The notes under the pieces are model-generated. The model was not told the DNA's origin, ran no database searches, and saw only the letters and a program-made list of their open reading frames with translations. 64,000 bases of DNA, taken from NCBI GenBank assembly GCA_963965975.1, contig OZ014417.1, positions 3,515,821 to 3,579,820 of the forward strand, written 5' to 3'. The stretch comes from Xestospongia bergquistia (taxonomy: Eukaryota; Porifera; Demospongiae; Haplosclerida; Petrosiidae). Position 1 is the first letter of the stretch. Each line of letters starts with the position of its first letter. Below, piece by piece: positions 12,470 through 22,384 of this stretch. The translations under genes were made by a program, and so were the position numbers.

Positions 12470-13545
12470 TTATCATTGTAACCTTTAGTATCATTTCAAC
12501 TTCTTGTTTCTGTACCTCTAGCTACTTTTTCTCAACCTTCTTCATTATCACAACCTGTGACTTTTTTACCTGTCATGGTGCAACCCTCTTTACCATCTCA
12601 GCCTCTTGGTTCTGTAAATAACACTTATATCATCACAGCCTTCACAAAACATTCATGTCAAACATCTTGCTCTAAAAGATGAAACTAAAAGCTAAGCTAG
12701 TAAATCTGAAAGAGGTAGCAAATAACATTGAACAGATTAATAGGGCTGATGTTGATGCTCTACAAGACACAGTAAAAGTAGAGTGTATGTGGGTGCAGAA
12801 ACTATCAAAGACTAATGAACATTTTCTATTATCTGGGGAGTGGTTGAATGATAGCATTGTGAATTCATCACAAAGACTTATAGCAATATCTTTTACTCTT
12901 TGCAATGGTTACAAGATACCAATCTTGGACAAACTCTAGCATTTGATATTCAAAGGTCTCCATTTGATCAAGTGTTACATACATCATTGGGTGACTATAT
13001 CTCCACATATGGATGTGACCTTGGATTTGTTGATATTTACGACAGCTTACCACCACCAACCATGAGTTCATCACTTCAAAGAGAAATTCTTGCAATTGTT
13101 TGTTTGCCATCCACTCATAGAGAAATCAATTTCAGGTATATATGTCTTATATGTTTTTATTCACTAAGTTTCATTTTGTCTTTATAGATATAGATATTGC
13201 CAGTCACAAATTGGCTCATCTGATTATGGTCTCTTTGCTCTGAATTTTGTGTCAGTGATTGCTATGGGACATGATCCAACATTCGAGCAACATAATGATA
13301 GACTAATTACACAGCTGCTTAAATAAAAAAAACTTTTTTCAATTTTCCTACAAGGTATGTTGGTCAAAAAATCTATAAAATCACCAACATTATCTATATA
13401 TACTGCAAACGTCTGATGCTAGAGATCAAAGATTTAAAGATGATTCAGCGCAGTACATGTTCTGAGTGGTACTACATTGATGATACCTGCATTCAAGTCT
13501 CGGAAGAGATCATCAAAGAAGATCATCTGTTTGGTTTGTGACAAC
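12470..13545 (+). pseudogene. U1: Ulp1-like (C48) cysteine protease relic, two exons
   Basis: An N-terminal Ser/Gln/Pro-rich part (SQPSSLSQP, 12530-12660) leads into an open segment 12679-12939 containing the C48-type motif EWLNDSIVN. A frameshift at about 12900 follows, then LQDTNLGQTLAFDIQ and IYDSLPP (the catalytic-Asp region). After an intron of about 50 bp (GTATATAT...TTATAG), the second exon has CQSQIGSSDYGLFALNF. The usual HW of the active site is missing through an 8 bp loss shared with U7 and U8, and here the nucleophile Cys of DCG is Tyr. The family is the Ulp1/SENP protease domain often carried by DNA transposons. It is not a working protease. It lies convergent with P3. Confidence 0.75.
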
Positions 13546-13744
13546 TAGTATTGTGTGTTAAACTTTCTGTACAATGTTCTAGTTAATTTCAAAAGTGTAT
13601 TACAGTTTTTAAAATATACTAGCATTATCAGTCCTCTAATTATAACTTAGACAAATTGATAATCATGATATCCTAGAATATTATCATTATAGAATGAAAT
13701 ATAACAAGTTATATTTTTTATAAATTGAAATATACATAGCGAGA

Positions 13745-13920
13745 CATTTATTGTTCTGGGATAAAATATTGCAAACCATTTTTTATATACTAGGATAAAT
13801 ATTGCAAGTCAATTTTTTTGATAAATTTTGTGACAAAATCCTGCACAATATTTTATCCTAGGATAAAAAATAGTTTGATATATTTTATCTGGTGGAACAA
13901 ATTTTAGGATAATAGTTGTC
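13745..13920. repeat. MITE-like hairpin, copy 2
   Basis: The left arm GGGATAAAATATTGCAAACC and the right arm with GGATAAAAAATAGTTTGATA are imperfect complements enclosing inner arms ACTAGGATAAATATTGCAA and CAATATTTTATCCTAGG. It sits between U1 and P3. Confidence 0.7.
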
Positions 13921-14109
13921 ATGGCAACACTGCTATCACTAGTTAGAGTTGTTACTTGACTTCACCCACTCCACTAGCTACATTGTCATTGTATTCTATT
14001 ACTGTGCTCTGGAACTTGGAGACTGGTCATCCTGAAACTTTTCTCTATTGTCATTTCTTTGTTGCTATGGTAACTTATTCAAGTGATAATGAATAATGAT
14101 TAGGAAAAT

Positions 14110-14912
14110 AATTAATTATTTTTAAGATGAACATAAACATGACTTTAGAGACCACCATTATGATGAAATCCTTTTCCACAGTACTGACATTAGTAAGGTT
14201 TATCACCAGTGTGTATATGAAGATGAGTTTGGAGACTACTGCTTTGATTAAATCTACTTCCACAGTGCTAACATTGGTAAGGTCTATCACCAGTGTGTAT
14301 ACAAACATGAGTTTGGAGATCAATATTCTGATAAAAATCTTTTCCACAATACTGACATTGGTAAGGTTTATTACCAGTGTGTATACGAAAATGAGTTTGG
14401 AGATTACTATTCACACTAAATCCTTTTCCACAGTACTGACATTGGTAAGGTTTATTACCAGTGTGTATACGAAGATGAGTTTGGAGATTACCATTCTCAC
14501 TAAATCCTTTTCCAAAGTACTCACATTGGTAAGGTTTATCACTAGAGTGTATATGAAGATGTCTTTGGAGACTACCATTCTGACTAAATTCTTTTCCACA
14601 GTACTGACATTTGTAACGTTTATCACCGGTTTGTTTGCAAAGATTAGTCTTATCACTATATCTTTTTCCACACTGGCAAGTTTTATCACAAGTGTGTACA
14701 CAAAGATGTTTTTGGAGATCATTCTGATTAAATCCTTTTCTACAGTAATGACATTGGTAAGATTTATCACCCATGTGTATAGGAAGATATTTTCGGAGAC
14801 TACCATTATGACTAAATCCTTTTCCGCAATACTGACAGTGGTAAGGATTATCACCAGTGTGTCTAAGAAGATGAGTCCTCAATGACGACTTACAAGAAAG
14901 TTTCTTCCTCAA
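14110..14912 (-). pseudogene. P3: zinc-finger array fragment of a PRDM9-like gene, no SET exons
   Basis: The frame opens at 14912 with the invariant first array finger (HLLRH variant) and runs through about seven fingers with helices such as [20 protein letters not shown] and FYQNIDLQTH. A stop falls at 14268, after the linker TGDRPYQC. Two more decayed fingers follow to about 14113. Finger 4 has lost CQY residues, and several fingers carry substitutions in the metal ligands. Upstream of 14912 the sequence switches abruptly to unrelated repeat, so the SET and N-terminal exons were lost. The finger order matches the first part of P9, and the flanking U1/hairpin block matches the flank of P9 and P16. 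Confidence 0.85.
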
Positions 14913-14983
14913 AGAAAATCCTTGCTTGAGAATGTGAGAAAAATATAGAAGTATAATAACTAATAATTATTATATTTGTTAGG

Positions 14984-15148
14984 TAATGATACGGATAAAG
15001 AAACTAAAGAACGATATCATCCAAATTTTATGCAACATTTCAAAGATCATGGCAAGAAGCCAGGAAAGAAACCAGCTTCTGTTGGACCACAAAGTATTAT
15101 GCTTACTTTCCTGGTACACCTGAAGGAACAGAATTTAAAGATTATGTA
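14984..15148 (+). other. Unidentified exon-like fragment
   Basis: Begins after a TTGTTAG acceptor-like end, encodes a basic stretch (KERYHPNFMQHFKDHGKKPG), then after a one-base frame change YYAYFPGTPEGTEFKDY, and ends at GTAAGT. A shorter copy recurs at about 53207-53260. I do not recognise the family. It may be one exon of a larger gene or transposon that travelled with the duplications. Confidence 0.35.
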
Positions 15149-15167
15149 AGTTTATTTGATGCAGAAC

Positions 15168-15196
15168 TAATCTCTCTCTCTCTCTCTCTCTCTGTA
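15168..15196. repeat. (TC)n microsatellite
   Basis: About 14 CT/TC units directly after the exon-like fragment. Confidence 0.9.
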
Positions 15197-15594
15197 GCTG
15201 AAAAAGTCTCTGTTTTAACATCAATTGATATGACAACTCTTCTTCTAAAAATGAGTTCAAATGGAGTATTGAAGAGAGGACTAATTCTTGGGTGTATTAT
15301 ATACAAACATACATGTCTAATAATATATCACATTCATGTTTCTTGTTGTGAGTGAACTTGTATTTGATTCCACTTTTCATCTAATCCATTTGTCTATTCA
15401 ATTTCACACATAATAATAGTATGCCATAAGCAAATGATTACATATACCTGTGGATGATAATAGGGTGTGGTATAGTGTCACTTTATGCCAGGAAGTTTTA
15501 TAAGATCTTTGTCAAGTTGGCATCTAAACTCTGCCTTGATCACTCGTCAACAGTTTAAGAAGACCCATTTTTATAAAAACCTGTGACAAATATG

Positions 15595-16070
15595 CATATG
15601 AATTATATAAATATTGAATAATAATAATATGAATATTTACTTTTAATTACCTTGAATAAAGTTTCAGTGCACATGACACTATAGGCAGATTTACTAGGCA
15701 AGGGAACAGCTGTTATATTGTAAAATAATATAACATAGTAAGATAAAATGATTCCTATTTCTGGATGTTGAAGATATTGGACTGATGAAGTCAATTGCTA
15801 CATGTTACCATGGAGAATGTGCTGGTATTAGATGAAGCTCTCTGTTAATGACAATTAGTTTTTTGTTCATCCTATGACATTAATTACAGGTAGCAACCTA
15901 CATGTGTTGATATAAAACAATGCTAACTCTTAAACAAACTGCCATTTCTTTGACATCATTCCATATACCTTTCCACATAAATAATTCCCTGATTTGTTTT
16001 ATTGTTTTACCCAATATGTCCCTATGTTTGGATTACTGTAATGTGTTTCACAATCCTTAATTGCTCACTT
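15595..16070 (-). mobile_element. Ty3/gypsy-type integrase relic, copy 1
   Basis: The minus strand reads, in decaying frames, the end of an HHCC zinc-binding region (FMWKGIWNDVKEMA near 15960, then a C-x2-C-like end near 15890). It then enters the integrase core with a catalytic-Asp context VAIDFI (about 15815) and a second strand near 15760 to 15640. The rest of the core, protease, RT and LTRs are absent. An in-frame stop precedes the Asp segment. Copies 2 to 4 lie at 22.4, 49.2 and 53.3 kb. The stretch 15603-15794 is identical in translation to 22393-22584. Confidence 0.65.
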
Positions 16071-16105
16071 TGAGATTGTATGTATTTAACTATGTACAGT
16101 ATTTT

Positions 16106-16158
16106 TAACACTCTCCTTCCTTCATAAGGACCAAACCTAACTCCATGAGGTATAAACT
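16106..16158 (-). pseudogene. Crumb of the first PR/SET exon, 3' of P4
   Basis: About 50 bp identical in type to the FGPYEGRRVL region of the first SET exon (ACACTCTCCTTCCTTCATAA on the plus strand, then CATGAGGTATAAACT), isolated from any other exon. The same crumb occurs 3' of P5 and P12, so it was present before those units duplicated. Confidence 0.8.
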
Positions 16159-16451
16159 CCTAAACAAAAAAAGAAAACTTACACCTACATTACTTATACA
16201 AGAAGCACTACTGTCACGGGTTCGTTAGACTTCACTACTCCACTAGCTACAATGACACTATATTCTGTTACTGTGCTCTGGATCTTTAGGACTAGTCGTC
16301 CTGGAACTACTTTAACTTCTCTAGATCTATATTGTCCATTGTTTGTGTAGTGTTATTACTATGGTAACTTAATAAAGTCTAATGTATATATACGTAAATG
16401 ATTAGCAAAAATGGTCACTAATTATTTTAGATGAATACGAAGATATCTTTT

Positions 16452-18979
16452 TTAACGTTGGTAATGTTTATCATCAGTGTGTATACGAAGATGAGTTTGG
16501 AGACTACTACGATGATTAAATCTTTTTTCACAGTGCTGACATTGGTAAGGTCTATCACCAGTGTGTATACGAAGATGAGTTTGGAGATTACAATTCTGAC
16601 TAAATCTTTTTCCACAGTACTGACATTGGTAAGGTTTATCACCAGTGTGTATACGGACATGAGTTTGAAGATTAAAGCTTTGTTTAAATCCTTTTCCACA
16701 GTACTGACATTGGTAAGGTTTATCACCAGTGTGTATACGAAGATGAGTTTGGAGATGACAATTCTGACTAAATCCTTTTCCACAGTACTGACATTGGTAA
16801 GGTTTATCACCAGTGTGTATATGATGATGTCTTTGGAGACTACCATTCCGACTAAATCGTTTTCCACAGTACTGACATTGGTAAGGTTTATCACCAGTGT
16901 GTATACGAAGATGAGTTTGGAGACTACCATTCTGACTAAATCCTTTTCCGCAGTACTGACATTGGTAAGGTCTATTACCATTGTGTATATGATGATGTCT
17001 TTGGAGACTACCATTCCGACTAAATCGTTTTCCACAGTACTCACATTGGTAAGGTTTATCACCAGTGTGTGTACAAATATGTCTTTGGAGATCATTATTC
17101 TGATAAAAATCTTTTCCACAGTACTGACATTGGTAACGTTTATCACCAGCATGTATACGAAGATGTTTGCGGAGATTACTCTTATCACTACATCTTTTTT
17201 CACAGTACTGACATTGGTAAGATTGATTACCCATGTGTATAGGAAGATGTTTTCGGAGACTACCATTATGACTAAATCCTTTTCCACAATACTGACATTG
17301 GTAAGGATTATCACCAGTGTGTCTAAGAAGATGAGTCCTCAATGATGACTTACAAGAAAGTTTCTTCCCACAATAATCACACATGTTATCTGGATTCTCA
17401 ATTATAAGTTTATCAGTGGAAATGAGTTCTTTTTTATGATTTCTTCCTTTTACATCAAGTTGCTCATGTTTACGAATGTGGTCTTGTAACTGATACAATT
17501 CACAAAAATTTTCTTGACATTTTTGACAAGTAAAGCATTGAGGATTAGCAGCAAGACAATTAGGATTATGTCGAAGATGCAAATCAAAATTAGCTTTCAA
17601 AACAAAACTACTTCCACAATTTTTGCAATTATAAAGTTGACAATCATCTAAAAATAAATACTAAATTTTATTTCTGCCAAAAGAATTACCCTACCTTCTT
17701 CAAAACTAGTTGTGATCCCAAGTTCTCTTGCATATTGTTCACCATACCATACATAGAGTTCATTACCAGGATAGATATGCTTGAATGAGCGATAATAGAT
17801 GTTACCACGATACTGAAAAGCTATTAAATTCTGTTCATGTACATTGCGAGCACAGTTAATAAATCGTAACCAATTACTTTGCTTATCTGATTGACCATCA
17901 ATATAATATGACCCCTCTCCAAAACGCCTTACCTGAACAAAATATAACTAATTAATACTTTTTTATTATTTTATTACAGTACCTCCCACATGTAGCTAGT
18001 ATCTTTAGTGAGCTCTTCTTTTAACACTCTCTTTCCTTCATAAGGACCAAACCTAACTCCACGAGGTATAAACTGTTTAGCAAAAACACCCAGACCAGCA
18101 TTGGCTATCTTAGAAGGTTTAACAGTTAATTCAGATGGAACAAATACACTAGTGTATTGTAGAGATGCTTCATCATGACCACTAGAATGATTTAGAGTTA
18201 ATAAAGGTCCATGTACAGGACAGTCACCAAGATAAAATTCCTCACAGTTGTCACAAACTATTAACAAAAGTTTTAAAAGTAACCTTATTGATACTGAACT
18301 TACAAAGATATTCATCTTCATCAGATACATTATCTTCTCTGTATTCTTTTTGGTGAAATAATTTCTTAGGATATCGTTCACTAACTGGACACTGAGGTAC
18401 ATCACCACTGTATTAAGAAAAAAAATATCAGCAATACTGATATAATCTAACTTACACATCTTCAATATCAAATCCTTCAAAGTCTTCATATTCTTCATTA
18501 TCATCATCTCCAAATATCTCAGAAAATTTATTAGACAACTTGCAATCAAGGCTCTCAAATGAAGGCTCCTCCCCCTCTATAGGTTGGTAATATTTCTTCT
18601 GCTGTGTTTTTTGCTGCTTCAAGACTCTCGTAAGTTTGTGATCTAAACACAAAAGAATGATGTCCATATTTTATTGACAAGTTTATTACCTCTCATGTCT
18701 TTTGTTTTTTTCTTTGTCACACAAGTCTCTAGATCAGGTGTCCATTCATCTCCACTATCACTGCTACTATTACTACAATTACTATATCGTCTCCTTCTCC
18801 TTTTTCTAACTCTACTCTTCTTTTGGGACTTAACATCTAAACCTACACACAATCTTTATGACTTTTTATTCATCTTGCAATATTATTTAACCTAAAGTTT
18901 TCATGACTACAATATTCTTTTCAACATTTTCTAGTCTTCTCTTCTCATAGTCACATAATTCTTGCATTATATCTGCCAT
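16452..18979 (-). CDS. P4: intact PRDM9-like KRAB/SSXRD/SET/C2H2 methyltransferase, 746 aa
   Basis: Seven exons: 18892-18979, 18690-18842, 18456-18642, 18304-18407, 17983-18257, 17695-17932, 16452-17647. The six introns are 46-50 bp, all GT-AG, and the coding sum is 2241 nt. Residues 1-30 match the second half of the PRDM9 KRAB-related box. The next exon has RKRRRRRY and SDSGDEWTP (SSXRD-like). Then come an acidic exon, a CxxC...CPVH knuckle, and PR/SET with FGPYEG, YMWEV, NWLRFINCARN, QYRGNIYYR and WYGEQYARELG, which keep the three tyrosines needed for methylation in mouse PRDM9 (Y276, Y341, Y357). Two proximal C2H2 fingers and eleven tandem fingers follow. Predicted contacts (-1,3,6) of fingers 2-11: HSK, DNK, QDR, RSR, QST, RSR, QHT, QNT, QNT, HST. 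By homology it is a nuclear, DNA-guided H3K4/K36 methyltransferase. The acidic exon joins directly to exon 2 without a microexon. Confidence 0.9.
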
Positions 18980-19905
18980 TTTGAACACCTCAGACTAGCT
19001 GGTAAACTTGTCGTTCTGTAAGGGGAGGGGACGTCTGGGCATTCAAATCTGGGCAACTATGAATGTTATTATAGTTGAGACTTCCTGCTACTGGTGACAC
19101 CTCGTGGTACTTTGTTTTACCATAGGTAGTAGAGTTTCATATTCAATTGACAAGATTTATTCAAGATTGCTTATCTCACTACCACTGGACCTGATATATA
19201 GTTCATTTTTAATTTCATTTCCCTTGGAAATATATTTTAATGCACAAGTGGATACTCTGTCAATGCTTCGGAACAAGGTTCTTTAATCTTCCTCAATTTC
19301 AGAAGGTTGGAATCTTTCACCAGAACAAGATGTTGTCACATTTTATTGCATTTCTGATCTTCAAATATCTAGTGTTGTCAAAGTATCTAAGACATTGGAG
19401 TGTACTATTACTATACATGGTAAGAATTTCCCAAAGCTTTGCTTTGCTTCAAGGTGGATGTAAAGATATAAACAAACTACAAAAACTCAAATTCAAAAAT
19501 CAAAAAGCCTCAGAAACAAGTTACAAGACAAGGATTAATATATATATAACACTCTACTAAGGTTTGATATTTATATTTTAATTATAATTAATACTTTATT
19601 CTGAACTGAGTAGTTAGTATATACATCTATGGTATTTATATAGCTTACATATTTAACATTCCAAACTAGGAGAAGGCGTGTTAATTAGGTGATAACTATT
19701 AAGTTTCCAATCCCTCTACTCTACTATCTATGGTTTTACAGTCGAGTTGTTACTCTGTCTAGTTTGAGTGTGCAATCAAAAAGTCATTTAAAAGGAGAGA
19801 GTTGTTGTCATTATCTTTATAGCAGTCTCCAGATGTATTTGTATTTATTTATTTATTTGTGCTTAGTTTAATAATTTATAACATTGATAGTCATCATATA
19901 TATTC
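18980..19905. promoter_or_regulatory. 5' flank of P4, shared with P6, P8 and P11
   Basis: Immediately upstream of the start codon is a conserved stretch with CAAGGGGAGGG-type and GTCTGGGCAACTATGAATGT blocks, and CACCTCGTGGTACTTTGTTT further up. Related flanks precede P6, P8 and P11, while P14 and P15 have a diverged form. It probably contains the promoter. No TATA box can be called with confidence in such AT-rich sequence. Confidence 0.4.
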
Positions 19906-19909
19906 TTTT

Positions 19910-19967
19910 TAATATTTACTAGTCTCCTCTTTTCATAGTCACATAATTCTTTAGTTGCATCTACCAT
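19910..19967 (-). pseudogene. Relic second copy of PRDM9-like exon 1 upstream of P4
   Basis: The minus strand encodes MVDATKELCDYEKRRLVN, clearly exon 1 of the family, but the donor end is lost. It lies about 940 bp upstream of the working exon 1 and about 120 bp downstream of the NSRP1-like tail, the position where exon 1 sits in P5 and P9. The intervening 900 bp therefore looks inserted or duplicated. Confidence 0.7.
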
Positions 19968-20084
19968 TTTTAACAACTCAGACTATAGCTGGTAAACATA
20001 ATAAGATACCATTATTGTCGTTAAAAATACTAGCTCCTTCCACTAAAACTTTATTGGCTCTTATCAAAAATTAAGAAGGTTTAA

Positions 20085-20480
20085 TCATCTGTTGAAATTG
20101 TAGGTTGTGATAGTTTTGTTCTCTTACGAGCTAAATATCTTTCTTTAGCAGACAGCATTTGTTCTTTTACCAAACAAATGTTGTCTTTTATTCTAGGCCT
20201 CTTGATTCTCCTCAACAACACTGGCTACACTTTCAGGAAGATTATCACTACGATCCACCTTGAGTTGTTTTTCATCATGTTCAAGTGATAAATCTGATGA
20301 CAGTTCTCAAGATTCTTCATTATCTACCACATCATCTACAACATCATTTTGAGTGTCATCCTCTACATGTATGTTGAGATAATTCTATTGTCTTTATACT
20401 TTGTTTGTCCTCTTTTGTTTCTACTTTTATTTCAGTTTTACTATAGCTCTTCTTGTCAAGAATAGTTCAATAAAATTGAC
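20085..20480 (-). pseudogene. NSRP1-like last-exon fragment n1
   Basis: The minus strand gives VVDNEESXELSSDLSLEHD-type acidic sequence followed by a decayed form of the C-terminal motif found intact in n11 and n2. Small indels break the frame (the FAKRTNEDTAMS segment is shortened). It ends about 120 bp before the relic exon 1 at 19967, same strand. Confidence 0.6.
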
Positions 20481-21059
20481 TTTAATTATTTTGTTTAGTG
20501 ACATCATTCAACTCTATTGTAAGATTAATGTAATTATATTTAACAATCATTGTAACTAACTTAACAATCATTGCGACTAACATCTAGTTGAGTGAGGCAA
20601 GCATCACTGGGTGATAGATGTCATATATAGATATTGTGTAAGTTTTAGTTGAGTGACTAGCAGTGACAACAATCTCTATCACTAATGTAATATCTTCAGT
20701 TAACTAAACTGAAGATAGGGAGATCGAAGGGAGAAAGATAATAAAAGATATGATTAATGTGTATAATTACTGCTATCTCAGCCTTTTATATCAATTATTA
20801 TTATTTTATACAGGAGGATGTTATAGTCACTATTGATACTCTAACAGCTAAAGAAAATCCTTTTTGAGAATGTGAGAAAAATATAGAAGTAGTACAGTAG
20901 AAATAAAAATAACAATATTGTGTCAGATATATACATGATATATTAAATGTTTTTTACTACATACAATTGTAACATTGTAACATTACTATTGTTGTTTATA
21001 CAATGTAGATATTACAATATAGATATTTTTTGGAAGTCCTGAAAAAAGAAAATATCTGC

Positions 21060-21720
21060 AAAGAATGGGTACAGCTGGTTTGAAGTGAGGACAAATGCTC
21101 AAGTTATTAAGCTAGGATTAACTCACCTTCGTTACCTAATTCCTAATGGAAGTGCTAGATAGCAGGGAATCCTGGTGAGTTGGTAGGATCATATGGGCAA
21201 CATAATAATAAAGAAAATATTGACAAAGGGTAAATGAAATGGATGAATATTTACTAAATTGGGTTTGGAGATAATGGAAGTCATTGTCAGTAGAACGGAG
21301 ACTGCAAGTACACCATTTTTAAAAATTAGATTCTCAATATCACACTGACCAGTTTTACTGACAACCCTTCCAAGTAATTTTAATAGTAATTTTAATAGAT
21401 ATAAAATTTTAAAGAAGTTGTGTGTTGCCCAAACGATCCCTCCTCACTCACCCACTGGGGCTTCCACTTAGGCTTCAGGATTCCCTGCTATTGCTAACTG
21501 GGACCGCCACCGTTGGCTTGGTAACCCTTGAGGTAATCCTGACTGGAGCTTCGCCCTCACTTCAAACCGGCCGTACAGGATTCGAGCTCAGCGGGACATC
21601 GACGCAGTCATCGTCAGGACACAAGCCCTATCCTAGTCCGCCCGAAGGATACTCTTACGAGTATGCTGGTAACAATCTCAGAGGTCTAAATGCATTGTAG
21701 AACGCTGGCCTACAACACAC
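21060..21720. repeat. R1: foldback-type dispersed repeat with a GC-rich arm
   Basis: The plus strand has GTACAGCTGGTTTGAAGTGA near 21070. The minus strand has GTACGGCCGGTTTGAAGTGA in the 21420-21710 part, so two diverged arms face each other, about 300 bp apart. The right arm is strikingly GC-rich for this window. In frame, the left arm reads YSWFEVRTNAQ and GILVSW, suggesting a once-coding element, but I cannot name it. Copies: 48520-49190 (same arrangement) and 52066-52870 (arms in the same orientation). Confidence 0.6.
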
Positions 21721-22384
21721 TGGCAATTATGACTGTTTTAGTTTCTTTATATATGTCCTGAACTTTTGTCTTCATGTTCTTGTGGGGCGCGTTCTGGTCT
21801 TTTATGAACTCATTAACGATAACTACGAATATGATTAACTGCAACGATTAAACGATAATTATAGAATATGATTAACACATCAATGAAGTAAAAAGACTGT
21901 CAAAATAACTAACTGTATTTTTAAGAGGCAAGAATAAACTAGTCCAACTTAAAGAAACATTATAATAATTTTATGATTGTTTAATTTTATAAGCACCATT
22001 TAATACAACAGCTCTTCTACTAAAGATGAATTCAAATGGAGTATGAAGAGAGGATTAATTCTTGGATGTATTATATATATACAGACATACATGTCTCTTA
22101 AAATAAATCACATTTATGTTTCTTGTTGTGAGTGAACTTCACCAACATTTAAGTATTTGATTCCACCTTTCATCTAATCCATTTGTCTATTCAATTTCAC
22201 ACATAATAATAGTATGCCATAAGCAACTGATTACATATACCTGTGGATGATAGGGTGTGGTATAGTGTCACTTTATGCCAGAAAGTTTTATAAAATCTTT
22301 GCCAAGTTGGCATCTAAACTCTGCCTTGATCACTTGTCAACAGTTTAAGAAGACCCATTTTTATAAAAACCTGTGACAAATATG

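Noticed and set aside
12672-12905. Minus-strand open frame of about 77 codons (CSMLFATSF-type), recurring at 37.2, 57.8 and 62.1 kb
   Set aside because: Antisense shadow of the Ulp1-like relic, whose plus-strand frame carries the WLND and IYDS motifs.
15595-16070. Whether the integrase relics belong to an endogenous retrovirus
   Set aside because: Only a partial zinc-binding and core fragment is present, with no envelope, LTR or polymerase. A Ty3/gypsy-type retrotransposon relic is the simplest reading.
16431-17345. Long plus-strand open frame of about 300 codons (repeated [18 protein letters not shown]) and similar frames antisense to every finger array
   Set aside because: It is the antisense reading of 84 bp finger units. 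Since 84 is a multiple of 3, a frame open in one unit stays open in all. Codon variation follows the zinc-finger frame.
18670-18895. Leucine-rich plus-strand frame (LLLLLQLLYRLLLLFL) suggesting a signal or membrane peptide, repeated in each unit
   Set aside because: Antisense of the Arg/Ser/Asp-rich SSXRD-like exon 2, which has conserved splice sites and phase.
21540-21620. B-box-like GCTCGAATCC on the minus strand of R1, considered as a tRNA-derived SINE
   Set aside because: No convincing A box at the right distance and no cloverleaf. The stretch is part of a longer diverged repeat arm.
21422-21700. 92-codon plus-strand open frame in the GC-rich arm of R1
   Set aside because: Not preserved in R2 and R3 beyond its first part, and no domain. 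High GC alone explains the lack of stops.
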